A stretch of 64,000 nucleotides of DNA from Mycobacteriaceae bacterium (GTDB lineage: Bacteria > Actinomycetota > Actinomycetes > Mycobacteriales > Mycobacteriaceae). The notes under the pieces are model-generated. The model ran no database searches. It saw only the letters and a list, made by a program, of their open reading frames with translations, and was not told where the DNA came from. Shown piece after piece: positions 6,755 to 15,965 of the stretch. The translations under genes were made by a program, and so were the position numbers. Numbering within the stretch: position 1 is the stretch's first letter; each line of letters opens with the position of its first letter. Location: positions 62,001 to 126,000 of the forward strand of contig JAFARC010000036.1 of NCBI GenBank assembly GCA_019245755.1, read 5' to 3'.

Positions 6755-8523
6755 TGTGCGCTGTGAGCACTTGGAGTCGTCACGCTGTTGGCGGTGACAT
6801 GCACCGGCAGCCGGTCGTCGGGTTCCGGCCACGGCTGCCGAGTCAGCAGGTCTTCGACGTCGATGTGGCCCTCTTCGATGAGCCCGGTTGCGGCGTCGAG
6901 GATGCGGTATCCCTGCCGGAGCCGGTGGATCGGTTGACCCTCGAGGACGATGACCCGCACGTCTTTCGGCTCGAAGTGGCAGCGCCGTTGCAGAGCCGAA
7001 ACCAACTGTTCATTGTGCAGGTGCCCTTCGCCGAAGTTCCAGCCGATCAGTGGCCCGGCGATGTATTCGCCATCGCGGATCACATAGCTGGATTCATCGT
7101 CGACGGCTCGGCGCACCAGCGCGTTGAGGGCCCGGCCGTGGCTGTGCATGGACCGCCATGCCATGGCTTTGTCGAGCACGAGTTCGGCGGTATTCGGGTC
7201 GTACAGCTTCGCCAGCTGCTTGTTGCCCAGCGCGGAGGCCTTGACCACGCTTGCTTCGATTTTGTCTTCGACGCCCGGTCGCAGGCACCAGGCGCTGGTA
7301 GCCCAGTTTCCGGCGTAGTACCGCATGGCCGGCAGGAACGAGATCTGGCGCGGGAACATGTTGCCCAGGACGGGGATGACCGCCACACCGACGATCAACA
7401 CCGCTAGCAGCAGCAGCGAATGCAATTGCCACACAGTGGTGTTGCCGTAATGCCCAAACAGGTAGAACAGCGAGAAGATGAAGAAGACGTTCCATTCCAG
7501 AGGCACACCCATTGGGATCGTCGAGATGATGTTGAGGTGGAAGATCACCATGAAGCCGATAAGGAACCACGCCCACGAATGGCCGTCGGCGAAGAACACT
7601 AGGATGAACGGCGCGACGAATTCAGCGGTGGTACCGCCGACATGGGCCATGACCTTCGGCAGCCATGAGGGCCGCAAGTCGGTGGCCGGGTCCACGTACA
7701 TCCTGCGCTTGAACCAGGTGAATGCCTTGCCCCGCAGCAGCGGGCTGTTGCTCATCATCACCGCGACGACGTAGGGGAAGTGGTGGTTGAGCTTGGATGT
7801 CGCCGCTCCCCACCACAGCCCCACGAGGATGATCTTGTACGCGGCGATCTGGTCGACAAACGGAACGAAGAACACCAACAGCGTCAGCAAGTAATGCTCG
7901 GCCCGGGCGGCGAGAAAGATGGTCTTGTCCCGGAGTCCGAGCAGCCCGAGCGCCGCGATCAGTGGCACCACGGCAACGGGGTGGATCAGCCCGACGTCAC
8001 TGCCTGCGGTCACCGGACCACCCTGACCGGTGGACAGCAATGCGTAAGCACCGGAGATCAGCACCGCGGCGTAGAGCGCGATGTCGACGAGCGTGCGCGT
8101 GTCACCACCGGTGAAGGGCACCTTGCCGGGCCAGGGTGCCAGTCGGATGGTGCCAGGGCGCAACCAATACAGGAAGCCGCCGATGGGCGGGGAGAACCGG
8201 AGGGTAAGCGGGCCTGATCCGCAACCCAGTCCCAGGACTTCCCAAAGCAAGGTGAACACGACGAGTTTTTGGTACACGATAGGCTGGGACCACCAGGCCG
8301 CGATGTGGGTGAGCCCGCCAAGGCCTTGGGTTAGCGAGATAACGGCCGCGGCGCCAGCCACATAGGCTGCGATCTTGACCAGGTAGAGGACATAGACGGC
8401 GTACGGGGTGCCGAAGCCGTGCTCGACCCAGTGGCGGGTCATCGTCTGGAGCCGTTGCCATCGCGGTAGGGTCTGCCAAGCCGCAGCGTCGACGGGCGGC
8501 AGATCGGGGGTGGTGAAACCCAT
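6751..8523 (-). CDS. DUF3556 multi-pass membrane protein
   Basis: A 590-residue protein beginning MGFTTPDLPPVDAAAW, a start typical of the mycobacterial DUF3556 family. About seven to ten hydrophobic segments are visible between residues 45 and 390, for example A-A-Y-V-A-G-A-A-A-V-I-S-L near 55 and L-L-L-L-A-V-L-I-V-G-V-A near 375. A soluble C-terminal half follows. No catalytic motif is recognised. It is translationally coupled to the downstream phytoene-desaturase-like gene through an ATGA overlap, which suggests a membrane-associated partner of that flavoprotein. About 200 bp separate it from the next upstream gene, enough for a promoter of its own. Confidence 0.75.
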   Translation of the reverse strand: MGFTTPDLPPVDAAAWQTLPRWQRLQTMTRHWVEHGFGTPYAVYVLYLVKIAAYVAGAAAVISLTQGLGGLTHIAAWWSQPIVYQKLVVFTLLWEVLGLGCGSGPLTLRFSPPIGGFLYWLRPGTIRLAPWPGKVPFTGGDTRTLVDIALYAAVLISGAYALLSTGQGGPVTAGSDVGLIHPVAVVPLIAALGLLGLRDKTIFLAARAEHYLLTLLVFFVPFVDQIAAYKIILVGLWWGAATSKLNHHFPYVVAVMMSNSPLLRGKAFTWFKRRMYVDPATDLRPSWLPKVMAHVGGTTAEFVAPFILVFFADGHSWAWFLIGFMVIFHLNIISTIPMGVPLEWNVFFIFSLFYLFGHYGNTTVWQLHSLLLLAVLIVGVAVIPVLGNMFPRQISFLPAMRYYAGNWATSAWCLRPGVEDKIEASVVKASALGNKQLAKLYDPNTAELVLDKAMAWRSMHSHGRALNALVRRAVDDESSYVIRDGEYIAGPLIGWNFGEGHLHNEQLVSALQRRCHFEPKDVRVIVLEGQPIHRLRQGYRILDAATGLIEEGHIDVEDLLTRQPWPEPDDRLPVHVTANSVTTPSAHSAQ

Positions 8524-8721
8524 GGGGAGTCCTTCGAGCTTGTGGTTTCGGTAGCGACGCTGATTACGTTATGAGCGGATCGTGACGCGGACCATGGTGT
8601 TGGCGGCCGAATCCTGGCCCGCGCTTTGTGCTGAGAGCACGACGCTCGATCTCACCTGCATAGTCATCATTTCGCCGCTTCCCCGCACATTCGCCGCCAG
8701 AATTTCATGACGCCGGTGTGT

Positions 8722-9618
8722 TCAAAGACAAGTCTGCGCTGAATTGCTCCGCTGGTGGCGGTTGATGGCATTGCTGTCGTGCCATCCGCTCGGTGAGGCG
8801 AGCTCCATGGCACGCTGAACATTGTTGCTGCGAAACCCAATTCGTTCGATGAGCGGGCGGAACAACCCCGGGGCTTTCGCCATCGGAGTCAGGGTCTTGG
8901 GTATGACGATCTGTTCTGCACGGCGCTGTATGCCGTGGACGATCCCGGTGGTGACGACATCGAGCGGAACCATTTTCCAGAGGCCCCTGTCGTTGCCGCC
9001 CCACAATTCCCGGCCGGCGGGATCAGCGACGACGTCGTCCATCATCGGGGTGGCGAAGAACGTCGGGTGCGCGCTTCCGACACCGACGCCGAGGTGGCGT
9101 AGCTCCAGGCGGATGCTGTCGCACATCGCCCACACGCCGGCCTTGCTGGCGGTGTAAGACGCTTGCAGCGGGGAGTGCACGAACGCGGCCATCGACGAGA
9201 TTGCCAGCAGGTAGCCGCGGTGCGGTTGCACATGAGGAAGCGCGGCGCGGAAGGTCCGCCACACGCCGGTGAGATTGATGTCGATGACTCGTTCGAATGC
9301 CGCCGGCTCAAGGCTGGCCATTGGGGCCATGGTGTCGATGCCGGCGTTGGCGATGACGATATCGATTCGGCCGAAGTGCTGGGCCGCGGCGGCCATCGCC
9401 ACCTCGAGGGCGGCGAGGTCGCGCACATCAGCGTGGAAGCCTTTGGCGACGGTATCTCCGCCGAGCTGTTCGGCCTGCGCCTCGGTGGCTTCGAGGTCGA
9501 GGTCGAGCAGCGCGAGGTTTGCCCCGCGGGCACGCAGCTCTTCCGCCAGGGCCCGGCCGAGGCCGCCGGTGGACCCGGTGATGACGATCGTGCGGCCGGT
9601 GACGTGGTAGTGGGTCAT
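8722..9618 (-). CDS. short-chain dehydrogenase/reductase (SDR)
   Basis: A 298-residue classical SDR. The cofactor motif is T-G-S-T-G-G-L-G (residues 14-21), followed by D-L-D-L near 38, N-A-G near 91 and the catalytic S...Y-T-A-S-K series (Ser near 142, Y-x-x-x-K near 155). The aspartate after the second strand suggests preference for NAD(H). The C-terminal extension of about 40 residues is typical of mycobacterial SDRs acting on hydrophobic substrates. It is the first of two SDRs in this leftward cluster, lying 24 bp after the alpha/beta hydrolase gene, so it is probably in the same operon. The substrate is unknown. Confidence 0.82.
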   Translation of the reverse strand: MTHYHVTGRTIVITGSTGGLGRALAEELRARGANLALLDLDLEATEAQAEQLGGDTVAKGFHADVRDLAALEVAMAAAAQHFGRIDIVIANAGIDTMAPMASLEPAAFERVIDINLTGVWRTFRAALPHVQPHRGYLLAISSMAAFVHSPLQASYTASKAGVWAMCDSIRLELRHLGVGVGSAHPTFFATPMMDDVVADPAGRELWGGNDRGLWKMVPLDVVTTGIVHGIQRRAEQIVIPKTLTPMAKAPGLFRPLIERIGFRSNNVQRAMELASPSGWHDSNAINRHQRSNSAQTCL

Positions 9619-9642
9619 GGTGTCCTCCTCAGGGTGTTTGGT

Positions 9643-10536
9643 TTAGGTGCCGACTGGCACGTGGCGCCGTAGAAATGCGATCTGGTCGCAGACGGCACGC
9701 TCGAATGCCGCACCGACATAGATGTCGAAGTGACCTTCGGGATACAGGCGTACCTCACCGCGAGGCGCGGTGCGCGCGTGGCGCAAAGTAGCTGTGGCCG
9801 GCGCTACGGTGTCGGTCTCGCAGACGCAGAACAGCAGCGGGCAATCCACCCGTTTGGCATAGCGGCCAGGCCTATGCAAGGGGATGTGCAAGGCCACCCG
9901 GGCGGCGACCTCGTTACGGTGCGGCGCGCCGTCGGGGACCAGCCCGAGGTAACCCGGCACCGAGTCGGGTGCGGTCATCAGCGCTGCGGATTTGGGCGGG
10001 CCGGCGAGCGAGACCGTGACCATGTCCTTGCCGAGTCGCGTGACGAATACATCGGCGAGAGCTCTGACGGTCATCTTCGCCAGGGTTTGTGGATCTGCCG
10101 CCAAAGCTGATGCAATGCCGTCGGTGAACGGGCATTGGGAGATGACGGCGGCGATCCCTGCCTCGCGCGCCGCGGCGACGATAACGTGACCCCCACCGAA
10201 GGAGGTGCCCCACAGGATGATTCGCGCAGCATCGACATCGGCGCGGCTGCGAGCGAAGGCGATCGCAGCCGACCAGTCCGCCAGTTGCCGGTCTATGTCG
10301 AGCAGTTGGCGGGGCTGTCCGTCGCTGGCACCGAAATGGCGGTAGTCAAACACCAGACAGGCATAGCCGGCCGCGGTGAACCGCTCGGCGTAGGCGTCCA
10401 GCCGCATCTCGCGAATGCCGCCCAGACCATGCGCCAGCACGACCACGGGTCGAGGATCGTTGGCCTTCGGTAGGTACAACCATGCGCGGCACGTCGCGTC
10501 ATCGGAAACGAATTCCACGTCCAGACGGGTGATCAT
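9643..10536 (-). CDS. alpha/beta hydrolase (dienelactone hydrolase-like)
   Basis: A 297-residue alpha/beta hydrolase. It shows the oxyanion-hole H-G-L-G-G (residues 36-40), the nucleophile elbow G-T-S-F-G-G (about 110-115), a late D (C-E-T-D-T-V) and the catalytic histidine in E-G-H-F-D-I-Y. It resembles the DLH/X-Pro-peptidase-like esterase group. The ATG at 10536 overlaps the stop of the upstream SDR by four bases, so the two are translationally coupled. The downstream SDR starts 24 bp after its stop. The natural ester or thioester substrate is unknown. Confidence 0.8.
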   Translation of the reverse strand: MITRLDVEFVSDDATCRAWLYLPKANDPRPVVVLAHGLGGIREMRLDAYAERFTAAGYACLVFDYRHFGASDGQPRQLLDIDRQLADWSAAIAFARSRADVDAARIILWGTSFGGGHVIVAAAREAGIAAVISQCPFTDGIASALAADPQTLAKMTVRALADVFVTRLGKDMVTVSLAGPPKSAALMTAPDSVPGYLGLVPDGAPHRNEVAARVALHIPLHRPGRYAKRVDCPLLFCVCETDTVAPATATLRHARTAPRGEVRLYPEGHFDIYVGAAFERAVCDQIAFLRRHVPVGT

Positions 10537-11396
10537 CGGTTCACCGCCAAGCTGGACTGCTCAAGTTCCCTAATCAGGATCTGGGTTGTCCTATCACGGA
10601 CCAGCAGCGCATCCGACAGCGGGTTGAGCAGCCCGTTGAGAGCGATGTAGGGAATCCAGCGGCCGGGCACAACGATTCGCGGTGAGCGTTTCACGATGCC
10701 GACTGCCACTTTATCGGCGACTTTTTCAGGCTCGATAGCGCTGCGCAGCACCGGTGGATAGGCGTGGGCGACCAACCGGGTGACGGTGTCATGGCTACCG
10801 AACGCGTTGCGAGCGATGCCAGTGTTGACCCACCCGGGGTACAAGACTCCAGCGGTGGCGCCGGTGCCCGCCAGTTCGATCCGCAGCGCCCGACCAAGTT
10901 GCGATACAGCGGCTTTCGCCATCGCGTAGGGAGCGTTAATGACACCGTTGATATAGGCGTACGCCGAAGAGGTGATCAGTACATAGCCGCGGTTGGCCAC
11001 GATTTGCGGCAGTGCGGCGCGCACGGTACGCCACACGCCGAACAGATCCACTTCGACAACCCGCTCAAACTGGCGTGGGTCAATGCCGGCCACTGTTGTA
11101 GGCGGGTCGGCTGCGATGCCTGCATTGGCGAAGACAACGTCAACGGCACCGAAATGCCCCGCGGCGAACGCGACGGCCTCCGCCATCGCGGCCATGTCGG
11201 TGACGTCCAGGGCGACCGGAAGCGTGCGGCGCCGACCTAGTTCGTCGGCGACCCCTTCGACAGCGGCTTGGTTGAGGTCGGTGAGTACCACATTTGCTCC
11301 CCGGGAATGCAATACCCGCGCAGTCGCGGCACCGATCCCGCCGGCAGCCCCGGTGATGATCACCGTCTTTCCTTTCAACGTGTGATTTGCGGGCAC
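10533..11396 (-). CDS. short-chain dehydrogenase/reductase (SDR)
   Basis: A 287-residue SDR with cofactor motif T-G-A-A-G-G-I-G (residues 15-22), D-L near 40, N-A-G near 90, catalytic Ser near 142 and Y-A-M-A-K near 156. The sequence P-G-W-V-N-T after the active site and the C-terminal R-I-V-V-P-G-R-W-I-P-Y-I are typical of mycobacterial SDRs annotated as acting on steroids, fatty alcohols or polyketides. It overlaps the alpha/beta hydrolase gene by four bases. With the second SDR, the flavoprotein and DUF3556 it forms an apparent pathway of unknown product. Confidence 0.82.
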   Translation of the reverse strand: MPANHTLKGKTVIITGAAGGIGAATARVLHSRGANVVLTDLNQAAVEGVADELGRRRTLPVALDVTDMAAMAEAVAFAAGHFGAVDVVFANAGIAADPPTTVAGIDPRQFERVVEVDLFGVWRTVRAALPQIVANRGYVLITSSAYAYINGVINAPYAMAKAAVSQLGRALRIELAGTGATAGVLYPGWVNTGIARNAFGSHDTVTRLVAHAYPPVLRSAIEPEKVADKVAVGIVKRSPRIVVPGRWIPYIALNGLLNPLSDALLVRDRTTQILIRELEQSSLAVNR

Positions 11397-11451
11397 AGCT
11401 TCTTCCTTTTGAGGTTTCGGGGCGGTTTCTCGCTCGGACGGATCTAGCGGT

Positions 11452-11661
11452 TTAGGTCGTGAGGCTCACATGGATAGCTAGACGCTCGCCAAGGGCATGC
11501 ACTTCCGGCCAGTTGCCCGCACATGCCGCCCGCACGAGGTCGCCAACCAAAGGGCTATCGACGCCTAACTCAGCCAGCCATGCCGACACCGTGGCAGCGA
11601 TCTGATCGCCCCCCACATCTACGCAGCGGTGACCGTCCAGACAGTCGGTGACTCGATACAC
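11452..11661 (-). CDS. small hypothetical protein (69 aa)
   Basis: Starting at the GTG at 11661 (M-Y-R-V-T-D-C-L-D-G), the frame gives a compact acidic protein with V-S-A-W-L-A-E-L-G and G-N-W-P-E-V-H-A-L-G-E-R-L. This composition looks like a real folded domain rather than a chance frame. The frame stays open upstream to 11916, but that part is Arg/Ser-rich and looks like noise. The gene lies 55 bp upstream of the SDR on the same strand and may be the first gene of that operon. I do not recognise a function. Confidence 0.45.
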   Translation of the reverse strand: MYRVTDCLDGHRCVDVGGDQIAATVSAWLAELGVDSPLVGDLVRAACAGNWPEVHALGERLAIHVSLTT

Positions 11662-12294
11662 TGCCCGGGCCTGCGCGGCCCGCTTTGCTCGGCGAGCTGG
11701 CCAAAACCATGACCGACGGTTGGCACCGCTGGCTGACGATGAAGCCGGCGATAACCGCTGGGTAAACCGGGTCAACGTGGAACGCGTGCCGTTATCGCGA
11801 GGTCTTGCGGTTGCGCTCAACTTGGCTGGGGCGGGCTTTCCGTTGTGTTCGTCGGCCGATGCATCGACGCCGGTCCCGTGATCGCTGTGTGTGCGGGAAG
11901 CGGCCGTCAAGTACATGAGAAGCTTTCTGAAGTGCGGTTTAAGAGGATGCCGGTTACGCTACGGGCCGCGAAGCGATCGCAGCCATATGCCACAGCCATG
12001 AAAAAAGAAGTCGCGTTTGTGCTCTTAGCACGATCCGCGAAACGGCTGAGTTCATGTGTGCAGTCCCGTAGCGGCGACGGCTTCCGCGAGTCGCTTGACG
12101 GTTGCCCGAGGTGGCGGATCTGCTGCGCAGCCCCGGATGCCGGGGCGGCCCGCCCCGACGGTGACAGTCCACCCGTAAGGTAGCCAACGCCATCACGCAG
12201 CGCGCGACACCCGTGACGTGAGCCCGGCCTGGGGTACCTGTGCGTGCAAAGCGGTGAGCTATGCGCACCCGACCACAGATTCATTAGGACCGAG
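11662..12294. other. intergenic region without a supported gene
   Basis: This 633-bp stretch separates the leftward SDR cluster from the MFS gene. Frames crossing it on both strands are Arg/Ser-rich, lack ribosome-binding sites and resemble no family I know. It should hold the promoters for both flanking transcripts. I see no repeat or RNA element in it. Confidence 0.5.
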
Positions 12295-13506
12295 ATGACC
12301 CGCAGCAGCAGCCGACGCGGCTGGCTCACCCGCAATGTGTGGGTGCTGTCGGCCGTGTCGTTCCTGCAGGATGCCGCCAGTGAGTTGCTGTATCCGCTGT
12401 TGCCGATCTACCTGACGAGTGTCCTTGGCGCCCCGCCAGCGGTCGTCGGCGCCGTCGAGGGTGCCGCCGAAGGGACGGCCTCGCTGACCAAAATCGCATC
12501 GGGTCCGCTCGGCGATCGGTTCGCCCGCCGTCGACTGATCGCAAGCGGGTACGGGCTCGCCGCGCTGGGCAAGCTCATCGTCGCCGTGGCCGGAGCCTGG
12601 CCCGGTGTCTTGGCCGGCCGTGTCGTCGACCGGTTTGGCAAAGGGTTGCGCGGAGCTCCGCGGGACGCATTGCTGGTCGAGGGAATCCAGGAATCCCAGC
12701 GTGGCCGCGTGTTCGGATTCCACCGCGCGATGGACACTCTCGGTGCCGTTGTGGGACCGCTACTGGGCCTTGCCGGTTATGAACTGTTCGACCACCGCAT
12801 CCGGCCGGTGTTGTACTTTGCGGTCATTCCAGCCGTCCTCAGCGTGTTGATGATCGCCTGGGTGCGGGAGCGACCCCGCACAACTCCTGCCACCAACACC
12901 TCGTCGGTGTTTGCGGGCGTGCGCAGGCTTCCGGGCGGCTACTGGCGAGTCGTTGGATTCCTCTTCGCATTCAGCGTCGCGAACTTTCCCGACGCGCTGC
13001 TTTTGCTACGCCTGAAAACCATCGGATTCTCGGTGGCGATGGTCGTCCTTGCCTACGTCGGCTACAACGCGGTGTATGCGGTGGCCAGCTTTCCGGCCGG
13101 TGCGTTGGCCGACCGGCTCGGACGCCCCATGGTTTACGGCTTCGGACTGGTGTTCTTCGCGGTCGGCTACCTCGGCTTGGCCGTCACCACGAACGCCACG
13201 GCAGCATGGCTGGTGATCGCGGTGTACGGATTGTTCACCGCCTGCTATGACGGTGTCGGCAAGGCCTGGGTCTCCACACTTGTCGTCGGCGAGCTGCAGG
13301 CCGGCGCACAAGGCGTGTATCAGGGATTGAGCGGCTTCGCGGTGCTGGGCGCAGGTCTGTGGGCGGGCTTGTGGTGGGGCACCAACGGCCGGGTGCCGTT
13401 GCTGACGTCCGGCACGGTGGGTGCGGTCTTCGCCGTCGCGCTGCTCGCGTACGCCACGCGGCAACACCACGCGGCGATGCATCCGTCCGGCCCCGTGGTG
13501 ACCTGA
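12295..13506 (+). CDS. major facilitator superfamily (MFS) transporter
   Basis: A 403-residue protein with about twelve hydrophobic segments. The first helix begins near W-V-L-S-A-V-S-F-L-Q-D-A-A-S-E-L. The loop between helices 2 and 3 has the MFS motif A pattern G-P-L-G-D-R-F-A-R-R-R, and a second copy, G-A-L-A-D-R-L-G-R, follows helix 8. D-R-F-G-K-G-L-R-G-A-P-R-D-A resembles a group of MFS proteins found beside resistance or respiratory genes. The ATG at 12295 is preceded by AGGA at a suitable distance; the open frame extends further upstream without a better start. It appears monocistronic. The substrate cannot be told from the sequence. Confidence 0.85.
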   Translation: MTRSSSRRGWLTRNVWVLSAVSFLQDAASELLYPLLPIYLTSVLGAPPAVVGAVEGAAEGTASLTKIASGPLGDRFARRRLIASGYGLAALGKLIVAVAGAWPGVLAGRVVDRFGKGLRGAPRDALLVEGIQESQRGRVFGFHRAMDTLGAVVGPLLGLAGYELFDHRIRPVLYFAVIPAVLSVLMIAWVRERPRTTPATNTSSVFAGVRRLPGGYWRVVGFLFAFSVANFPDALLLLRLKTIGFSVAMVVLAYVGYNAVYAVASFPAGALADRLGRPMVYGFGLVFFAVGYLGLAVTTNATAAWLVIAVYGLFTACYDGVGKAWVSTLVVGELQAGAQGVYQGLSGFAVLGAGLWAGLWWGTNGRVPLLTSGTVGAVFAVALLAYATRQHHAAMHPSGPVVT

Positions 13507-13809
13507 GCCGTACTGCCCGGGCGGCGACCGACAGCCGCCGAGTAGCTATGTTGGGTTGCCCGCGAACCACGCGGTGCTCACGGTGTGCCTCCGCGGCGAG
13601 TCGTATCCAGTGGTCGGTGGACCGAGCTGCCCGACCTTCACCGTCCACAGCGGTTGCGACCGGTCGATCGCCGAAGCCTGATCCTGGCCCGGCGGTATCA
13701 GGACCCCGAGCGACCAGCTCTGCTTGCCGCATCCGTAAGCAGTCGACCTGCACACTGATGACCACTCCCTTCGTGGCCTTGCCACCGGCTTGTCTCACCG
13801 GAGTAGCTG
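13507..13809. other. intergenic region without a supported gene
   Basis: About 300 bp lie between the convergent MFS gene and the small membrane gene. Several frames stay open here because of the high GC content, but none shows a domain, signal or credible start. It may hold terminators for both genes, though no strong hairpin with a U-tract is evident. Confidence 0.45.
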
Positions 13810-14232
13810 TCAGGGCGCGTGCGGTCCGGCGAGGCCGGCCAGCAGCGCACTGCGCTCCGGGTCGACTCGGGTGTGGTGGTAGACAACCGAGGCGGCGATC
13901 ACCGCCTCCACCGCCGCGAGACCGGTCGCGATCGTCATGACGGTGGACTGCCCAACTGCGATCGCGGTCCCGGCGGCCCCATGATGATGGCCGGGCGCGG
14001 GCAGGTGGAGCGCGATCATCGCGAGGTTCATGATCGCGACGAGACTCCAGTCCCGCAGTGTTCCGCGTAGCCACAGCCAGCGCGCGCAGTTCAGGCACCC
14101 GATGATCATCAAGATCATCAGCGCACCGGAAGCCGGATTTGCCAGGTGCGTCAGCGAAAAGCCATGCAGTATCGCCGATCCGGCTGCGAGCGCCGCGCAT
14201 ATCCGCCGTCCGGCGACAGCTCGTTTAGGCAT
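13810..14232 (-). CDS. hypothetical multi-pass membrane protein (140 aa)
   Basis: Four hydrophobic segments are visible: residues 10-28 (I-C-A-A-L-A-A-G-S-A-I-L-H), 37-55, 65-80 and 95-115. Histidines are clustered in H-L-P-A-P-G-H-H-H-G-A-A-G near residue 82, which could bind metal. The protein starts at the ATG at 14232 and is divergent from the luciferase-like gene at 14313. I recognise no family. Size and helix count would suit a small transporter subunit or copper/heme-related membrane protein, but this is a guess. Confidence 0.6.
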   Translation of the reverse strand: MPKRAVAGRRICAALAAGSAILHGFSLTHLANPASGALMILMIIGCLNCARWLWLRGTLRDWSLVAIMNLAMIALHLPAPGHHHGAAGTAIAVGQSTVMTIATGLAAVEAVIAASVVYHHTRVDPERSALLAGLAGPHAP

Positions 14233-14312
14233 CTGTCCACTCCCGCGGCAATGACCCTTCTAGGGTAAATCCGCCGTCGAATTGGGCGAGGGTGTTTGTT
14301 TGACTGTCTGAC

Positions 14313-15266
14313 GTGACGATTTCGATCATGCGATTCACATTTGCCGCGCCTGACGACGATCCACCGAGCCGGCACGAGCGCCTGCGCGGCGCCCGCGAGT
14401 TGGCCATTTGGGGCGAGCGACACGGGCTGAGCGGCGTCAGCGTCGACGAACACCACGCCACCGGCCACGGCTGGAGCAGCAACCCGATCCTGGCGGCCTC
14501 GTGGTTCCTGGCCCAGACCACCCGGATATTCGCCACCGCCGACTGCGCCCTCGCCCCGCTGTGGGACCCGATCCGCCTGGCCGAGGACATCGCTCTCGTC
14601 GACGCGATGAGCCGCGGCCGCCTCCACGTGACCCTCGGCCTCGGGTACCGACCCACCGAATACGAGCTTTTCGGCAAGCCCTTCAACCGGCGCGGCGCCC
14701 TCATGGACGACTTTCTCGAGCGCTTCCTGACCGCATTCGCCGACCTGCCGACCTGGACACGGCCCCACCCGCCCGTCTACGTCGGCGGGGCCGTGCGCGC
14801 CACCGCCGACCGCGCCGCGCGATACGGCCTTCCGCTGAGCCTGCCCGACCATCTGCCCGAGATCGCCGGCTATTACACCCAACAGTGCAAAGCCGCCGGA
14901 CACCGCCCCATCGTGGTGATGCCGGCTGCTGACAGCCGCGGCATGGTCTACCTCCACGAAGACCCCGACAAGGCGTGGGCCGAACTGGGCCACCACATTC
15001 TCTGGGAAGCCCAGACGTACGCGAAGTGGACCCACGGCCGGTCGCATTCCTACCTGCACCTCACCGACCCGCAGACCGTGGACGACGTCCGCGCATCGGG
15101 GCGCTACCGGTTCATGACGCCGAGGGAGGTGATTGAAGACCTGGCGGCTGATTCCGCCGAACCGCTTGTGCTGCACCCCCTCGTCGGCGGCATGCCCCTC
15201 GACGAGGCCTGGAAGTCGCTGCAGCTGCTCACCGAGCACGTCCTACCGGCGCTGCGAACTCCCTAG
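14313..15266 (+). CDS. LLM class flavin-dependent oxidoreductase (luciferase-like monooxygenase)
   Basis: A 317-residue bacterial-luciferase-fold protein, a TIM barrel that uses FMN or F420. Recognisable strands include G-L-S-G-V-S-V-D-E-H-H (near residue 45), L-A-P-L-W-D-P-I-R-L-A-E-D-I-A-L-V-D-A-M-S-R-G-R-L (85-109), L-G-L-G-Y-R-P-T-E-Y, and P-P-V-Y-V-G-G. The D-x-x-S-x-G-R box is the conserved family signature. The GTG at 14313 is used; an ATG five codons later is possible. In mycobacteria many of these proteins use F420, which is likely but cannot be read from the sequence. Confidence 0.83.
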   Translation: MTISIMRFTFAAPDDDPPSRHERLRGARELAIWGERHGLSGVSVDEHHATGHGWSSNPILAASWFLAQTTRIFATADCALAPLWDPIRLAEDIALVDAMSRGRLHVTLGLGYRPTEYELFGKPFNRRGALMDDFLERFLTAFADLPTWTRPHPPVYVGGAVRATADRAARYGLPLSLPDHLPEIAGYYTQQCKAAGHRPIVVMPAADSRGMVYLHEDPDKAWAELGHHILWEAQTYAKWTHGRSHSYLHLTDPQTVDDVRASGRYRFMTPREVIEDLAADSAEPLVLHPLVGGMPLDEAWKSLQLLTEHVLPALRTP

Positions 15267-15512
15267 CCCATGGCGGCCACGCCCACCCGCAGCGCAACCC
15301 GATCCGTCGCCTCACCTCGCTGTACGCGATCGGCCGGTCCAAACGGTGCCGATTCACCGCCCTGATGACACCCGGCGCCCAAGCACACGTGCGTTGTTGG
15401 CTCAAAGACCGGCAGCCGGCCGCTTCGTACAGGACACTTGGTCGAGGTCGACGGTACGTCGCGCCGGGTCAGGCGTGTCGCACGACGCCGCCGAAAGAGG
15501 AGCGCCGGGCCG

Positions 15513-15851
15513 GTGACACACAGCTATGAAAATTGGCAGACTGCGGCGGTGACTGTGCTCAGCCACTGGGTCAACGTGTACGGCGGAAAGGACGCCGGTT
15601 GGTTCTGCGAATCAGCGCCTGCCTTGCTGCTGCAGGAGTCCACGGTGACGACCCACCGTTGGCAGGAATCTAACAACCACGGGGTGGTGCGGGAACGCGC
15701 CCGCGATGAGCATCACCCGCGCCGGACCAGGGTCGTGTTCGCCCGCATCGCCGGCGTCGAGTTGGTTGCCGCGTGCGACGCCGACAATTACCACACCAGC
15801 ATGCCGGAGCAGCACTACACGACCTGGCTGGCCAGCCAAGGACAGTCGTGA
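15513..15851 (+). CDS. hypothetical protein (112 aa)
   Basis: From the GTG at 15513 the frame reads M-T-H-S-Y-E-N-W-Q-T-A-A-V and continues with W-F-C-E-S-A-P-A-L-L-L-Q-E, H-H-P-R-R-T-R-V-V-F-A-R-I-A-G-V-E-L-V-A-A and a C-terminal Y-H-T-S-M-P-E-Q-H-Y-T-T-W. Aromatic-rich, non-repetitive composition supports a real gene. An AGAGGAG purine run lies about 16 bases upstream of the GTG. The frame is open to 15438, but the added residues are Arg-rich noise. It lies upstream of the NRAMP-like gene on the same strand with a 114-bp gap. The function is unknown. Confidence 0.5.
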   Translation: MTHSYENWQTAAVTVLSHWVNVYGGKDAGWFCESAPALLLQESTVTTHRWQESNNHGVVRERARDEHHPRRTRVVFARIAGVELVAACDADNYHTSMPEQHYTTWLASQGQS

Positions 15852-15965
15852 TGCGCCGCCTCCCATCCTGTGTTTCGGCTGAAAAGAAATCGGCGCGACC
15901 GTTTCGGCGGCCGTATGCCGGGTACCGCCTGCGTCACCGGATGCGGCGGTCAAGGGAGTAGTGGC

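Noticed and set aside
11648..11881. 77-codon plus-strand frame in the 11.7-12.3 kb gap
   Set aside because: It overlaps the end of the small minus-strand gene, lacks a start site and matches no family I recognise.
15300..15330. AGGTGAGGC-like segment on the minus strand, resembling an M-box core
   Set aside because: No further M-box segments (CCACTGCCC, GACGCCA, GTGCxAAAGCTC) follow, so it is a chance match.
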